From contig JAREIK010001468.1 in assembly GCA_029783825.1 (NCBI GenBank), positions 1,550,001-1,614,000 of the forward strand: DNA of 64,000 nucleotides, written 5' to 3'. The notes beneath the pieces are model-generated. The model was not told the DNA's origin and ran no database searches. It was given only the letters and a program-made list of their open reading frames with translations. The position numbers and the translations under genes were made by a program. Shown piece by piece: positions 28,101-42,200 of the stretch; within the stretch, counting starts at the first letter, position 1; every line of letters starts with the position of its first letter. The stretch comes from Sapria himalayana. Taxonomy: Eukaryota; Streptophyta; Magnoliopsida; Malpighiales; Rafflesiaceae.

Positions 28101-31100
28101 GAATAGAAGTATTACATATTTTTATAGCTTTCTCCAAGACAATCTTATCTCCTAGAAAAGTAAGCAATAAAAAACTATCTTACAATTTAGTATATAGGTA
28201 GAATTCAAAGTGATAATGATAATTAAAGATAAAATACTTTTTATATAGAAGCAATTTGAGAAGATCATGGTTCAACTTCTACCTCTCACTACAGTCTGTG
28301 TTCCTGCAACAGATCAGCCAACAAATATTTGTATGACACCACACATTATACTCCATGTCTATGCGGGGGAGGTCAACATTGCAAAACACTACGCAATGCT
28401 AACATTGGGTTGGCATCAATACAACCTCTTCCCTTGACCCAGCCAGCCACGTCAAACTGAACCGAGAGTAGCTCTGCTAGAAATAAAAGGTCAACCAGAC
28501 CGTTTCAGCCCAGTGCAGAAACTCGATGCAACACTTTAGCCGCAACATGTTGGGCTGCCTATCATCAGTCCAGCATCCAGATAAGTCAGCCTGGCCAACC
28601 CATTAGGCCAAAAAAAAACCAAGCTGAATTTGGCTCGGCCTAGCACAGAGCCAAGTTTGAACAGAACCAAAATAGACAGGCCATTTGCCCAAATTGCCAT
28701 CTTCAAACACAACAACACAAAGGAAGATGAGCCACTTTTTGCTTATTTGCGCTCTTATATATCATACAAAATCATAATTATTGAAACTCATCCGATTAGG
28801 GTTAGGATTAAGTCAGAAAACAGAAAGAAAAAGATAGGAATGAGAAATAAAAAAAAAATAAAAATTTCATAATATGAAAAATTAAATTCAGAATACAACA
28901 TAAAATATATATATATATGTTTTAATAGTATTATTGTCTAAAAGGTGGATACTCATTATATTTAATCATTTAAAATTTATTTTTACACTTATTTTTTAAA
29001 TATTATCATTGTCAATGATAAACCTTCAGAAATTATTAGATACGACATCATCCAGGTTATTTTTTTATTCATTTTGCATGTTTTACTTATTTTAGAATAT
29101 TTTGTCAATCTTTTTTTTTGTGAGTTATCTTTTTACTTGTTTTTTAAATATTATCATAGTCAGTAATAATCCTTCAAAAAATATAAGTTTTTTTTCTGTG
29201 TTATCTTTCTAAACAACTTAGTTTTTTACTTTATTATTTTCGATTGATAATTATTTGCAAAATTAAAAAAAAACTGTAAAATATTTTCTTTAAGATTAAT
29301 AATAAAATGCTATATGCGTTCTCTCATACGACAAGAGTTCTTAAAAATTATTTGAATATGTCAGACCATTTAATTATATATTCTCAACTTGATGATTTAT
29401 TACTGGCTAAATTGGCAAAACTTTAATCTACTCTTAAAGATATCTCTACATTAGAGTGTGAGGCATGTTAATTAGTAAAACATACTAAGGCTCCATATCG
29501 TAAATATCAAATTGGTGTGAGTAAAGACCCACGCAATCTAAAATATTAAAATATATGGGGATCTAGCATAGCACAGATAAGACACAAAAAGACTTTATAT
29601 ATTTGATTATTTTTAATTATAATGATACATAATTTACATTAATATTTTTATTTCATATTAAATCACATGTGTTATCTATTTTTCAAGAATTTAATAAAAC
29701 ATCAATTTGATAAAAATATTAAACAAAATAATAATAATAATAATGAATTATAATATATATTAGACAACTTCAATACATATTGTATGCATTATGAGAACAT
29801 TCATCAGACTTCTTAAGTGGATATACCCCACAAAATAAAATTACCGAGAGAAACAATAAATATTTGATTAATGCAGCACAAACAATTAAATTTAATAAAA
29901 AATATTCTAAAATATTATTTGAGAGATATAATTTAACTACAAACTATATTATCAAGTAGGTGTTCTATTCTATTCTTTTTCATTGTGGGTCATTTCAAAT
30001 CAAATAACCTAAAAAGTCACAGGTCCAGATGATACATCTGGACCTGGGACTTTTTCTTAATCGTCTCACTTGGATCACCCACAAGGAGAAAGAGTCGGTT
30101 GCTCTACATATCTGAACTGATTGGTTCATATAATAATTATTCTCATATGGAGTTGTCACATGTACTAATAAATATTAATCTTATTGGCATTGAAAAAAGT
30201 GAGATTCTTGAAGAGAAGAAATGTCTTTCTAGTCCAAAAATAATAATAGTTCTTGAGACTTCTCTAATTCAATCTCATTGCGAGTCGGGGACTAGGAGAT
30301 TTGAACACTCAGAACTTAGAGTAAACACTAAAAAAAAAATGACTTATACAACCTGCTTTGAGATGATAAGAGTCTACTGATGTGCCAAAAGATCATACAA
30401 ACAATCATTCTAGCTAGTCTTGATCTTTCGATAACTTTCTGGAAGAGCCAAAAAAGATATACTCAACACCCTATCTCATTGGAAATATCATACACGCATC
30501 TTTCCTCTTTTACTTCTTTTGATGATATAGAATACTGAAGTTTCTTTCTGAGATATTATCTCACTTAGGATAACCTCAAGTCATATTAGAAGAGATAGAG
30601 ACTCTACACTCTAATCAAACATAGAAAGTAATATCATGACTTACAACAAAATCTATTGTTGGTTACATGTTAGTTATATCTAGAGATTTCAAACACATAT
30701 TTAATATGAATTATCATGATATTTTTCACCAACATCCAAAAGAATTTTAGTATGAATCATAATTTCATTGACGACATCTCGCGACATTATTTGTAGCAAC
30801 TAACAACCACCTGGATTTTAAGCAGCACAGCAAAATATAGTTTATTGATTACAAAAACAAAAAGTATTAAAATAGGCTAAAGAAAAATTTCATTGCATGG
30901 TTTATAAGATTTTTAAAGATAATTACAACTTTACATTACACAAGTGTATTATAGATTTTTTTTAAAATTTTTCAAAGAAATTCTAATTGAAAGATTATTT
31001 TACTTCTTGCAAAAGTAGATTATATTCTAATTATGCGTGACAAAAAAGTTGAGTATTGCCAGACTCAAAAAGTATTCTTTTGACATTGAAATAGTATATT

Positions 31101-34100
31101 TTGAAAGAAATATTATCTTATCATTGAGAATGTATGAATTTGATATTCTTATGTAGTTACATTTTTCAATTATGCATCAGGAGACACTCCAATTGATCCA
31201 TATACTAATTTTATTTTGAACACAACTCCTCCAATCAACTCGATTACTCATCGAATAATTATAAGAAAAATTAACTATATAATTATTACCAAATCAAATT
31301 TAGCTTATGCAACAAGCTTAATGAGTCAATTTCAAGATTATCATCAACAAGTTTACATTTATTTGCAAGATTTTTATAGGCAATTACACCTTTAAATTAC
31401 ACAAGTATGTTATAGCTTTTTAATTTTTTTGGGAAAGTTCTAATTGCAAGATGATCTTACTTCTTGTGTATGTGAAGAACATTTTAATTATGAAAGATAA
31501 AAAATTAAGTATTACCCAACTCAAATAGTATTTTATTATGATTGAAGTGGAATATTCATTATGAGATTAACTTGTTATAGAGAATGTATGTGCTTAATAC
31601 TCTTATTCAAATTGTAATTTTTGGTTGTGCACCAACAAATATTTCAATTGATTCAGATACTAATTTTATTCCGTACATAATTCATCTAATTGACTCGACT
31701 ACGTAAAGAAAAATCATATGAAAGAATAACTTTATAATTATTACCAAATTAGATTTAGCTTATACAATAAATAGAGTGAGTCTGTTGGGAGAATCTCCTA
31801 AATAAGTTCACTTGAACATAACAATTAGTTGGCTAAGATATGTGAAGAAGTCTCTGAGACTCTGGCTCTCTTTTAGCAAGCACAGATACTTATAATTGAT
31901 TGGATATTCATATTCTTATTGCACACTAATTTGCATCGATAAAAATTCTACAATTAATTTTTGCAATTCTTATCGAGACAACCTTATCTGCTAGATAATT
32001 AAGAGACAATTGGGTCGAAATCAAGTACAATAGGCAAATTTCAGAGTGATGATGATAGTTACTTATGATATAATTTTTATTTGATATCTACTTGTTGAGA
32101 CCGAGTATCCACCTTCTCATCTTACTATTCTTCATTATGATAGTCAGATAGCAAGACATATAATCTCAAATCTAATATTTTATAAGTTAACAAAGTATAT
32201 TAAAAAATTTACTTCTTCCTCAAAAAGGAAATATAGAATAACACTATAACAATATTATGTATTCACACAATATAATAGTCAATATACATTTTCATCAAAA
32301 CCTTAAAAATGTTATCTTTCTTTCTTTTTCTCTGAGTTTAGTATTCTAGATATTTATGTATCATGGACTTGTAATTATAGTAACCATGACTTGACATAAA
32401 TATACTTTATATTGACTGATTGAGATATAAATAATACATGGAGCTCTAGAAAGGTGCGTGGAATAAATTGGTATGATTTTTCATTAGTTCAAACAAACCT
32501 GCAATGTTGAGACTGGAGAACTTGCCACAAGTTGAAGACTTAATGATAAAGAAGGTTTTGACCAACTTTACACAAATGAGTCGTGATCCAAAGTCATTCC
32601 CACGATACCACCTGGCCTGTGTCAAATGATGTCAAAGGCAATTTGAAGGGTCAATGTGATTGTGGAGACTCTTCTTATGATCTTGATGATGGAAGAATAG
32701 CTTCTTGATTGATGGAAGTATCAACCTGAAGGCCCACAAATGATAGTAGGTTCTTTTAGAACAAGTAGTACTGTTTGTTGTTTTAGTAGCGCATGAGGGC
32801 ATTGCCTACAAAGGTTGAAAGTTTGGAGAATAGACTTTCAGGGTATTGTCGAAGAAACATGGCAAGTGGTTGTATCCTAGAATGGACGTCCCTCGGGCCC
32901 ATTCAAGGATAAAAATTTCTGATATATCCACCAGTATATCTCCGAAATATCTATAAATTCTAAGTATCGATATATCAATCAAGACCGATATATCTATCAT
33001 TTAGTGATGCTCATATACAAAAACACACCGATATATCTTCGATATATTCGATATATCTGTAAAATTCAAGTACCAATATATCCGTAGAAACCGATATTTT
33101 AATCCTTGGGCCGTCCATTATGACTCGATGTGATTTTTCGAGTGATCGACTCGCAAGAAGCAAGCAATAGTAGACATATTAGTTGGAGGAGATCATCATG
33201 GACCCATAATTATAGTGACCATGACTTAGCGCGCATATACTTACGATGACATAAGAATCTCTATAAGAGCGTGTGGAATGAGTTGGTATGATTCTTCAAA
33301 GGTTAAGGTAAGCTAATCGATTTGAGTTCATGAAATTTGTGACAATTCGAAGATCTAACAATGAAGAAAAATGTTTCCATTCTCTTCCCTCGCCAAATTT
33401 CTATTGAACGCCTATCTTTGAAAGTCAAATATATGAGAAAATATTTCATAGCAGCGTAAGTAACACAACACAGCTTGGCATACCAGTAAGTTCGTTGGAT
33501 CATTAATCAGCCACTGGCAACAGAGTTTCTCCATCTCAGAGATGAACCTTAGAATAAAAAACCAATATAGCAGTCAATCCATGAACCTGTAACAGTTTGA
33601 ACCGTGGAGGTGCAGCTAATGATGCAGTCTAACACAGCTAAAGATTCAAGCCAGCCACGAGTAGCCTGCAGACAATGCTGCTGTGCCGGGCAGCCACACA
33701 ACAAGATGAAGCAGACTCGCACAAACTTGCAGATGCAAGACTAGCATAAACAAAAAGGTAGGGCTGGGCACAACTTGTGTGACAAACGCAAAAAAAGACT
33801 ACCTTTCCCATGGGGATGCAAGAGTGAAATCTTCAAACCTCTCCAGCTGCATCAAGAAATTTAAACAGTTAGAAATATCAGTTTCCTGGCCATCGTAGAG
33901 GTGTCAAACGGGCCGGGCCGGCCCAAATTTTTTGAGCACTAGCGTGCCGCAGTGCCTGGCCCGGCACAGTTTAAAATAGCCGGGCCCGTAGGCACGGCGG
34001 GCCGTGCCGTGCCTTGCCCGGCCCGCTCGGGCTTGCATGTCCGTACGGGTTGGGATTCGGGGGGGGGGGGGGGGGAGGGGGACCGCGGGTCGGGTCGAAT

Positions 34101-36197
34101 CAGACCCGACCCACGGTCTGATTCGAGCAATATAATGTGTCAAATAAACATCACTATAGAACTCAAATTTATATATTATGTCAAAATAATAAGAAATAAT
34201 AACATATTATAATACCAATTCTATGTCTGTTCATGAAATGAGGAACATGATTGATGGTGATAAAATTGAGAAAACATGACCGATGACTGAAACAAAAAAA
34301 TTATCAATTCATTGGTTGGGCCGGCGATCAGACCACTATAAAACCGGCAACATCATGGACATATTTTATATGTTATTAAAATTATAAATAATTTAAAAAT
34401 AATACACACACGCATATATAGACAAAAAATATCGATCAATACAAATATATATAATACTTGAATTTTATGGATATATCAGAGCTATCAATAAAATATTAAC
34501 AAAAATATGATATTTATTAATAACCATAAAAAACTTGGAGAAACTTCAAAAAATAATAAAATATACATTAAATTAATTTATAAGTATAATTGCCGTAGAA
34601 TTTATTAATTTAATATATTCAACAATATAAAATAAATAATATATATATATATAATATAGAAAATAAAATAAAATATTTTAGTAATTAAATAATATAAAAT
34701 ATTGCTAAATAAATGATTTTTGATATTTATATTTTTTTAATTTTATTATCAAATAAATGATATAAAAAAACTTATTGAGAATATTATAATAATAGAATAT
34801 ATATTTTAGTAATTAATTAAATAAGAAATAAAATAAGATAATTCACATTAATTAATTTATTAAAATAGTATTTTAATGAAAATTAAATTTATAACATTAA
34901 TAATTTAATATGTAAGCAACATGAAAAGTGCTAGGTAGCTCGATGGCAAGTCGCCAATTACATGATCCTTAAGCCACCGGTTTGAATCTCATCCAAGCAT
35001 GGCAAAACAACTTTTTAAGTAGCGCACAATTTGAGCTGGCTCACTAAAAAAAACAACATGATTCTGCCACTCTAATCTATAAGATTGTATTAGCACAAGA
35101 TGTTTGATGCATAATCCAATAATCAATATAATAAGTATTAAAATTATTAAATATATACTCTGAGACATTATTACACATGTTAATTTTAACATTTTTATTA
35201 AATTATTTTTTTATTTTTTATGAAAAAACTAAAAAAATAAAAAAAAAATATGATATGTAACAAAAAAAGTAATGTAAAACATAAAATTATCAATAAATAT
35301 AATAAAATACTTAAATTCATCTTACGTCTTAATTCTATCAAGTCCCAAAACACACGAGTATTTTAGATCGAATAAATTATTACTCATACGAATCTAGCAA
35401 GTGGCAAATGAAGCACTAGTGTGCTTTCGTAACACACATATCTCATACTCTATCTTACGTCTTCCTAAGAGTCTTAGAAAGAAGGCTACTATTATACTCA
35501 AGATCAAAAAATACATAAGAAATAGATAGTCTCAAAGCTACTATGATACAGTCCATTACCGATGATATGATCATTAGTCATTAAGTCAATAAATAGCATT
35601 ATATGAGTAAAATGAATGATCATCTGCCCTAGCTCTCGAGTCTCCTCCATTCTCAGTGTCAAAAACTAATAAATAGCATTATATATATTATATATACTTA
35701 GAAATTAGTATGTAAAAAGTATAATAATGTTATAAGTTCTCATAATATTGTATTCGTCAGTGATCAAGTTTTCCTGATCTAAAAAACTACATCCGAAATA
35801 TGGTAGCTAATTGCATGAAATTCCATTATCTGAGCTTCCACTAGGTAATAACCAAGATTTTAACTATCTCCTTTAAGCATTGCACTTAGACTGCAAGGCA
35901 CATACATTGCACTTTTTTAAGCACACTTTGCCACGCATTTTATATGATATTGCACTATACACACTTCCACAATCACCACATTGATAAATTAGGTACCGCC
36001 ATAACACACACATGATTTACAGTGTAGATGCCAATGGTGTGTTGCCATCATCACATTTACTGTAAACATGCATGATAGACACTTATATTTTGGTCACATC
36101 ACAAGCACACACACACCTACATTTATTTTGTGCGGACACATTTTTCCACACATGTCTGTGTCGTTACAAATGTATGCTATACATACACTCTTCTCCC

Positions 36198-36231
<34 letters not shown>

Positions 36232-39200
36232 ATCTAGGATTAACTCTGATATCGTGAAAAAGTCATCCAAAAAAAATCACAATGAAACATGATATAACAT
36301 AGTGTCATCATGATGATAATTGCTCACAAATAATACAGGTTGGGTCATCACATAAACAAATATTAAATACACAAAAAAAACAATAAATAAAAAAATATCA
36401 ACACTAACAATAAGTATTAATATACTACTCAAACAAAATTATCAAAAAAATATACATCTAAAAAAGAAGTCTTAAAAATATTAATGTGTGCACTATGATT
36501 ATGATAACAAAGTATCTTGCCAAAAAGAAACCTTGTGTAATATGCATTTCAAAAAAAAAATTGTTTTTTTTTTTGCATTTCAATTTTTTTAATTATATTA
36601 TTTTGAGATAATAAATAATACAATATTTTTGAGATATATTCTATTCTGGCAAGGAATATCCTATAGAGCATGCCATGAAATGGGCAAGGCACTACTCCCA
36701 TGTTTGTCCGTGCCCAGCATGTCACGGTGGCCAGACTAGGCCACCCAAAAATAGTGTGACTGGTCAGACTGGCTCAACTTGTAAGGAATACCCTATGGAG
36801 GATGTGACATGTCGTGCAACCACGACACGACACGACACGACACGACCCGTGTGACACTTCTAGCCCCACTTAGCTGGAGATAAAAGAGTCGAGGATCAAT
36901 AAGGAATAATTTTAGCATGGCTCATATTTGTGGTTTTACATTTACATATGACATGGGAATGGCACGACAAAGCTCACTTATATGTTTTCTATATAATAAA
37001 ACATATTTTCATTAAGAAAAATAAACTAACAAAAATAGTCATTAAGCTATGGATAAATCTAAAAAATAATCATAAAATAAAATAAAATACAAATAAAAAC
37101 AAAAATTAAAAAAATAATAAAAAAAAGCTATGAATAAATCTTTTTGCTCATACAAATAAAATATAATCATAAAAAATCTCATTAATCAGATAGCTATAAT
37201 ATTAGATATATTATATGGTATCCAAATAATAACTCATCCCGTAGATTATTCTCATCAAATTCATATGAAAATTATTGTTTGCATATTTCAATTAGTAAAT
37301 AAAAGAATGTGAAATAATTGTTTCATAAATTGAGATCAAGCATAATTGACATGTTATTCTAATTCTAACAGAGCATCATTGATTTGTATTTTGTACAAAC
37401 AATGTTACTTTGTAAAAAAATAAAAATTAAATTTTTATTTCGATATGCCATACAGAACTAGAGTATATCACTATTATTATAATTAAATTTTTTATTCATC
37501 TTATTTTTATTTTATAGTGATGATCAAATAATTAGACATGTCATTGTACACACAATTTTTCTCAAATAGAAAATAAAGAATTATTATTACGTCATCAACA
37601 AAATGATAAAAGATAGACCTGTTGATACAACTCAAGTTTCTATTTAAAAACCATCCATGAGATCTATCATCTCTTCACGAACATCCTAAGAGTCATCACT
37701 TATTTATCTCTACTCGAAGCTAGATATATGAAATATTTACCCACCAAATTGAATAAAATTATAATATTTTATTTATTTTTATATTTTTTTCAAATTATAC
37801 TTATATTGTAGTTAGTATGATTTAACTTGTACTTACTGAGTTTAGTGTGCACGAGAGTGCTTGTGGCAATAAGAAAATGTCTCACATTTGTCAAATAAAT
37901 TACATATTTTTTATCTCATTTTATTTATCAAAGAAGCATAGTAAATATAATTTTACTATATTTCTTAATCAAGTTTTACTATATTTTACTATAAGAGTTA
38001 AGTACTCAGTCATAATATTTCCAACTTAGTCATTTATGAATAACTGAAGCATCCCAAGATAGATTATTATTTATCATGAAGAAAATACATGCCAGATTCA
38101 TTATTATTGCTCACATTCCAACTACATGTCAGTCAATAAATATTTTCATGAAATTTCTAATAAGAGCAACTCCAATGAGAGGTGCCAAAAAAAGGGTATC
38201 AAATGTCACTTTTGCAACCTTGAACTGTATTTTAGTACCTCTGAAAATATTTTTGCTCCAATGATAGGTGCCAAAATGAGGTGTCATTTTAATAATTAAA
38301 TATTTTTTTTATTAAAATATAATTGAACAATGTTTTGAGAGAGTCGTAGAGATGCACAGGATGACGGGAGCCATCAACGGCAATTTTGCATTCTTTTGCA
38401 TCTCTCTCCAAAGTTGCAGAAATGACATTTTGCCACCTCCAATGCCATCTCCATTGGAGCATTGATCTTGTGATTTGAGTATCATTTTGACAGTTACGGG
38501 AATATCGCCCCTGATAGCAACTCCCTTTGGAGTTTCTATAAAGGTTCAACTTTATTTATTTTCTATAAATATAACAACTAGAAACTATATGAATTATGAA
38601 AAATTCACTAAAAATTAGATTTATAAATAATATATATATTTATATAAGCTCAGCAAGGATTAGGGTAGCTAACAAGTTGGGTGCGTTAATTCACAAAGAA
38701 AAAAAAGGTAAAAAAATAAGAAAGATAACATCGAGCATAAACTATAAAACTTCTCTTCAGGCTATTGTGTAATAATCCAAGATATCACGTTTAGCGGAAA
38801 AAAATATAAGTTAAGACCTTTGTAAAGATATGTGATGACTAATCTAATATAAGAATATAAATAATAATAATAATAATAATAATAATCTTAATCCTAGCTC
38901 TTTCTAATAAAAAAATAATATATCTCTATATGTTTTGTCTGCCCCTGAAATATTAAATTTGAATATTATATCTCATTGTCTAACGGTCACATTAAATAAT
39001 AATACAAAAAACAAATTGATATGATCTTTTCAAAAATATTAAAGTATTAAATAATAATACTAAATACTTAATTTCCTCAATTGTTCGCCTCTTACTTTTG
39101 TAAGAGATAATATCTTTTTCAAGAAAAATATAAAAATTCATGGTAACCCTCCTCTCAGAACAAGCTATTGCTCAATTCAAATATAAATATCTGACTAATT

Positions 39201-42200
39201 ATATGACTTCAAAATCACGAAAAAAACTCTCAGGTCCCACAAATTACTTCACATACCTCTATATGCGAAGAGTAAGTCCATGAGAACCTACCATGTTGAA
39301 TCTAAAAAAATATTAATTATATTATCGACTTTAATTATATCTATATTTGTGATAATAAATAATTACTCTTTCGTGTACTTTTAATATATATGATACAATC
39401 AATTAGAGATGTTAATTTAGAAAAAAATAATAATATATGATTCAATCAAATTTTTAATGGCAACTAAATTTTTGATGACAATTATATTTTGCCATAAAAA
39501 TAACTAAATATCTTACTTCCTACGGCTCATTTGAAGAAATCTGATGGCTATCAGATTTCTGCTCTAAAAATATTAAAAAATATATATTTTTAATAAAAAA
39601 TTATATATTTTTTTTCTTGATATATTTTTATTTTCATTAGAAACTTGGTATCCTTTGCTCTACTTTTCTTGAAATTGATATTATGTTATATTTGGATTAA
39701 TTTTAAAAAAATATATAATTTAAATTTATCAGAGTACCAATATTAACTTGGGTGAATTATGTCTTGGGGTCTTGGGAACCCAAATAATTAACCTTAAGGC
39801 CTCATAACACTTATATTTGACTTTAAGGATATAAACATTTCCATGACAAAAATGCCCTTAATGATACTAACATTTTAACATGAAATATATGCTGCTTATA
39901 ATATTTAGTTAGGTGAACACTTTACAGGACCAATTATAGTTAGGTGCACATTTTAACATGATTCAGTTGGATTTCTCTGACCGACGAGCTGAGGATTGAC
40001 CTTGAGAACAATCTACGGCGCGCAGAGAAACTTGAAACGGAACTGAGATTCGAGAAGAGGAACGTGAGCGAGCTCGATGACACGCTGCAGCGTGCAGTGC
40101 TAGGCCATGCGAGAATGGTCGAACACTACGCCGAGCTGCAGGAACAGCACGAGGAGCTGGTCGCCAAGCATCGCTCAGTGATGGAAGGCATAGAGGAAGT
40201 GAAGAAGGCGGCTTCCAAGGCCGGATGTAGAGGCGGGCCTCGCTTCGCGAAATTGCTGGCCGCAGAGCTTTCCTCTCTGAGAGTGGAGAGGGAGAGAGAG
40301 AGAGAGAGAGGGACCTGCTGAAGAAAGAGAACGCGAGTCTCAGAACTCAGCTCCGAGATACAGCAGAGGCTGTTCACGCCGCCGGAGAGCTCCTCGTTAG
40401 GGCTGAGAGAAGCCGAGGAAGCTGCCTCGGTTGCACAGGTGATCGTCTCCTTCGATCAGTCGCGCAGGTGAGATCCAAACCATGAAATTAATATTTTTTT
40501 CATGCCGCCAGGGAAACTTGGGCAACGAGAAGCTAAAGAAGCAGATGGAGAAGCTTACGAGAAAACACAAGATGGAGAAAACACAAGATGAAGAAGCTTT
40601 CTTGCTTACCAGGATGGTCTCGAGGGGCTAAGACATATTGTTGGATATGCTGTCAAGGCTAACAGCAACTTGAAGGTCTTGGAGCATCTCAGGATGCTGG
40701 GTTGTGGGGCTGTTCTAAGCGACTCAACAGACACGAAAAATATTATAAGCTGCTGTTCTAAGAGAGAAGATGGAAGACTTTTCTCTCTTTCTTAATAAAT
40801 GTAACATTTATTATTTTCCACATCATCAGGGGTAAATGAGGTATTATAAAAATATTATATCCTTAACATTAATTTTTGTTTGTTTCATACTTTTGAGGTC
40901 AAATATAGGTCTTATGAGGCCTTAAGGTTAATTATTTGGGTTCCCAAGACCCCAAGACATAATTCTCCCTATTAACTTTATGATTAGCTACAACTTTTAG
41001 GTATTGGAATACGAGATGAAAGTTGAAATATCTGAAATATTTATTAGACAGATAAAAGTAAGATACACATTACGATTATATTTAAATTAACTAATTTTAT
41101 TTAATAACTTTCAGATTAATAAATAAATTTAAAAAATTATAAATTAATAATCCTCTTCAGCTTTCAATCAAATATCATGAGTAAAAAATAATAAATAATA
41201 AATTTAATTAGAATAAATTAAATTTAGATATAGATAATAATAACAATGCAACAAGATATCCAATGCTAAAATTAAGTTCATTCTCATTATCTCCACTCAT
41301 TTGTCTCAAAAATCTAAAAATAAATAAATTTCAATAGTATAAATATACTTTAACATAATTAAAAATAAAAATAATAAGAATAACAAAAAAATAGCACATT
41401 ATATATATTATAAAAAATAAATACAGGTAATAATACCAATAACACTAGCTACGTTATGAAATATATCAATTAATACATCAGAAAAAAAAATAATATATTT
41501 GATCCTAGATAAATCCAAGTTGGTGATTAACTTTTTTAAAGAAATATCAATTTTAAGTTCAATAATTTTTTTATTATCACAATAAGTTGGAAAAAAAAGA
41601 AATAATAAAATTAATTATTATCATTAATCTTTCAATTAAGTTTTTTTAAGATCATAAAATTATTCCTATTGTGTAAACATACATTCTATCATGTTATTAA
41701 AGAATTTCCAAGTTAACCAATGTAAATAACATAATAAAATATTTTTAATTTAAACAAATAATTATTACTAATAAACTTAAAAAATATAATGAAAAAATAT
41801 GCATGATGCCTGACATTTAGACTTATTGTTATGATACTTCATTCGTAAGTCTCATATACACTATGTCAATTTTAAATAAAAACTAAATAAAAAAATCATT
41901 AAAATTTTATGAGATCTTTCATTCTTATGATAACTCTACCATATATACATTTTTGATAAAAATATTTTAAATATATAATATTTAGAATAAACTAGTTAGT
42001 ATTATATTTGATAATACTACAAAGAACTATATCACTATTAATATATTTATCAAAATCATTATAAATGAGTCCTTATCTAATATTTTTCACGTTAATTATA
42101 TTTATCACATAATTAATCTAGAGATCTCAAATAAGCCATATCATAATAGCATAGCCATTTTTATGACCCGGTCTTTCTACTATATCATGCCTAAATCTCA

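Larger units (their letters stand above)
39750..40969 (+). mobile_element. Chimeric Pack-MULE carrying two host gene fragments (1220 bp)
   Basis: The left terminus gggtgaattatgtcttgggg and the inverted right terminus gggagaattatgtcttgggg form TIRs of about 72 bp with 3 mismatches. A perfect 9-bp direct repeat TATTAACTT flanks it, the length typical of Mutator-like transposition. There is no transposase inside. Instead it holds a kinesin-12 segment (39967-40574) and a diaminopimelate decarboxylase segment (40607-40720), both on the plus strand. Much higher GC than the surroundings. It lies in the 10.6-kb intron 1 of Rab3GAP1, antisense to it. Confidence 0.93.

Noticed and set aside
40064..40321. 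Kinesin-like 85-codon frame as a working gene
   Set aside because: It starts at a GTG, ends at a frameshift caused by GA expansion, and lies inside a transposon; treated as a captured fragment.
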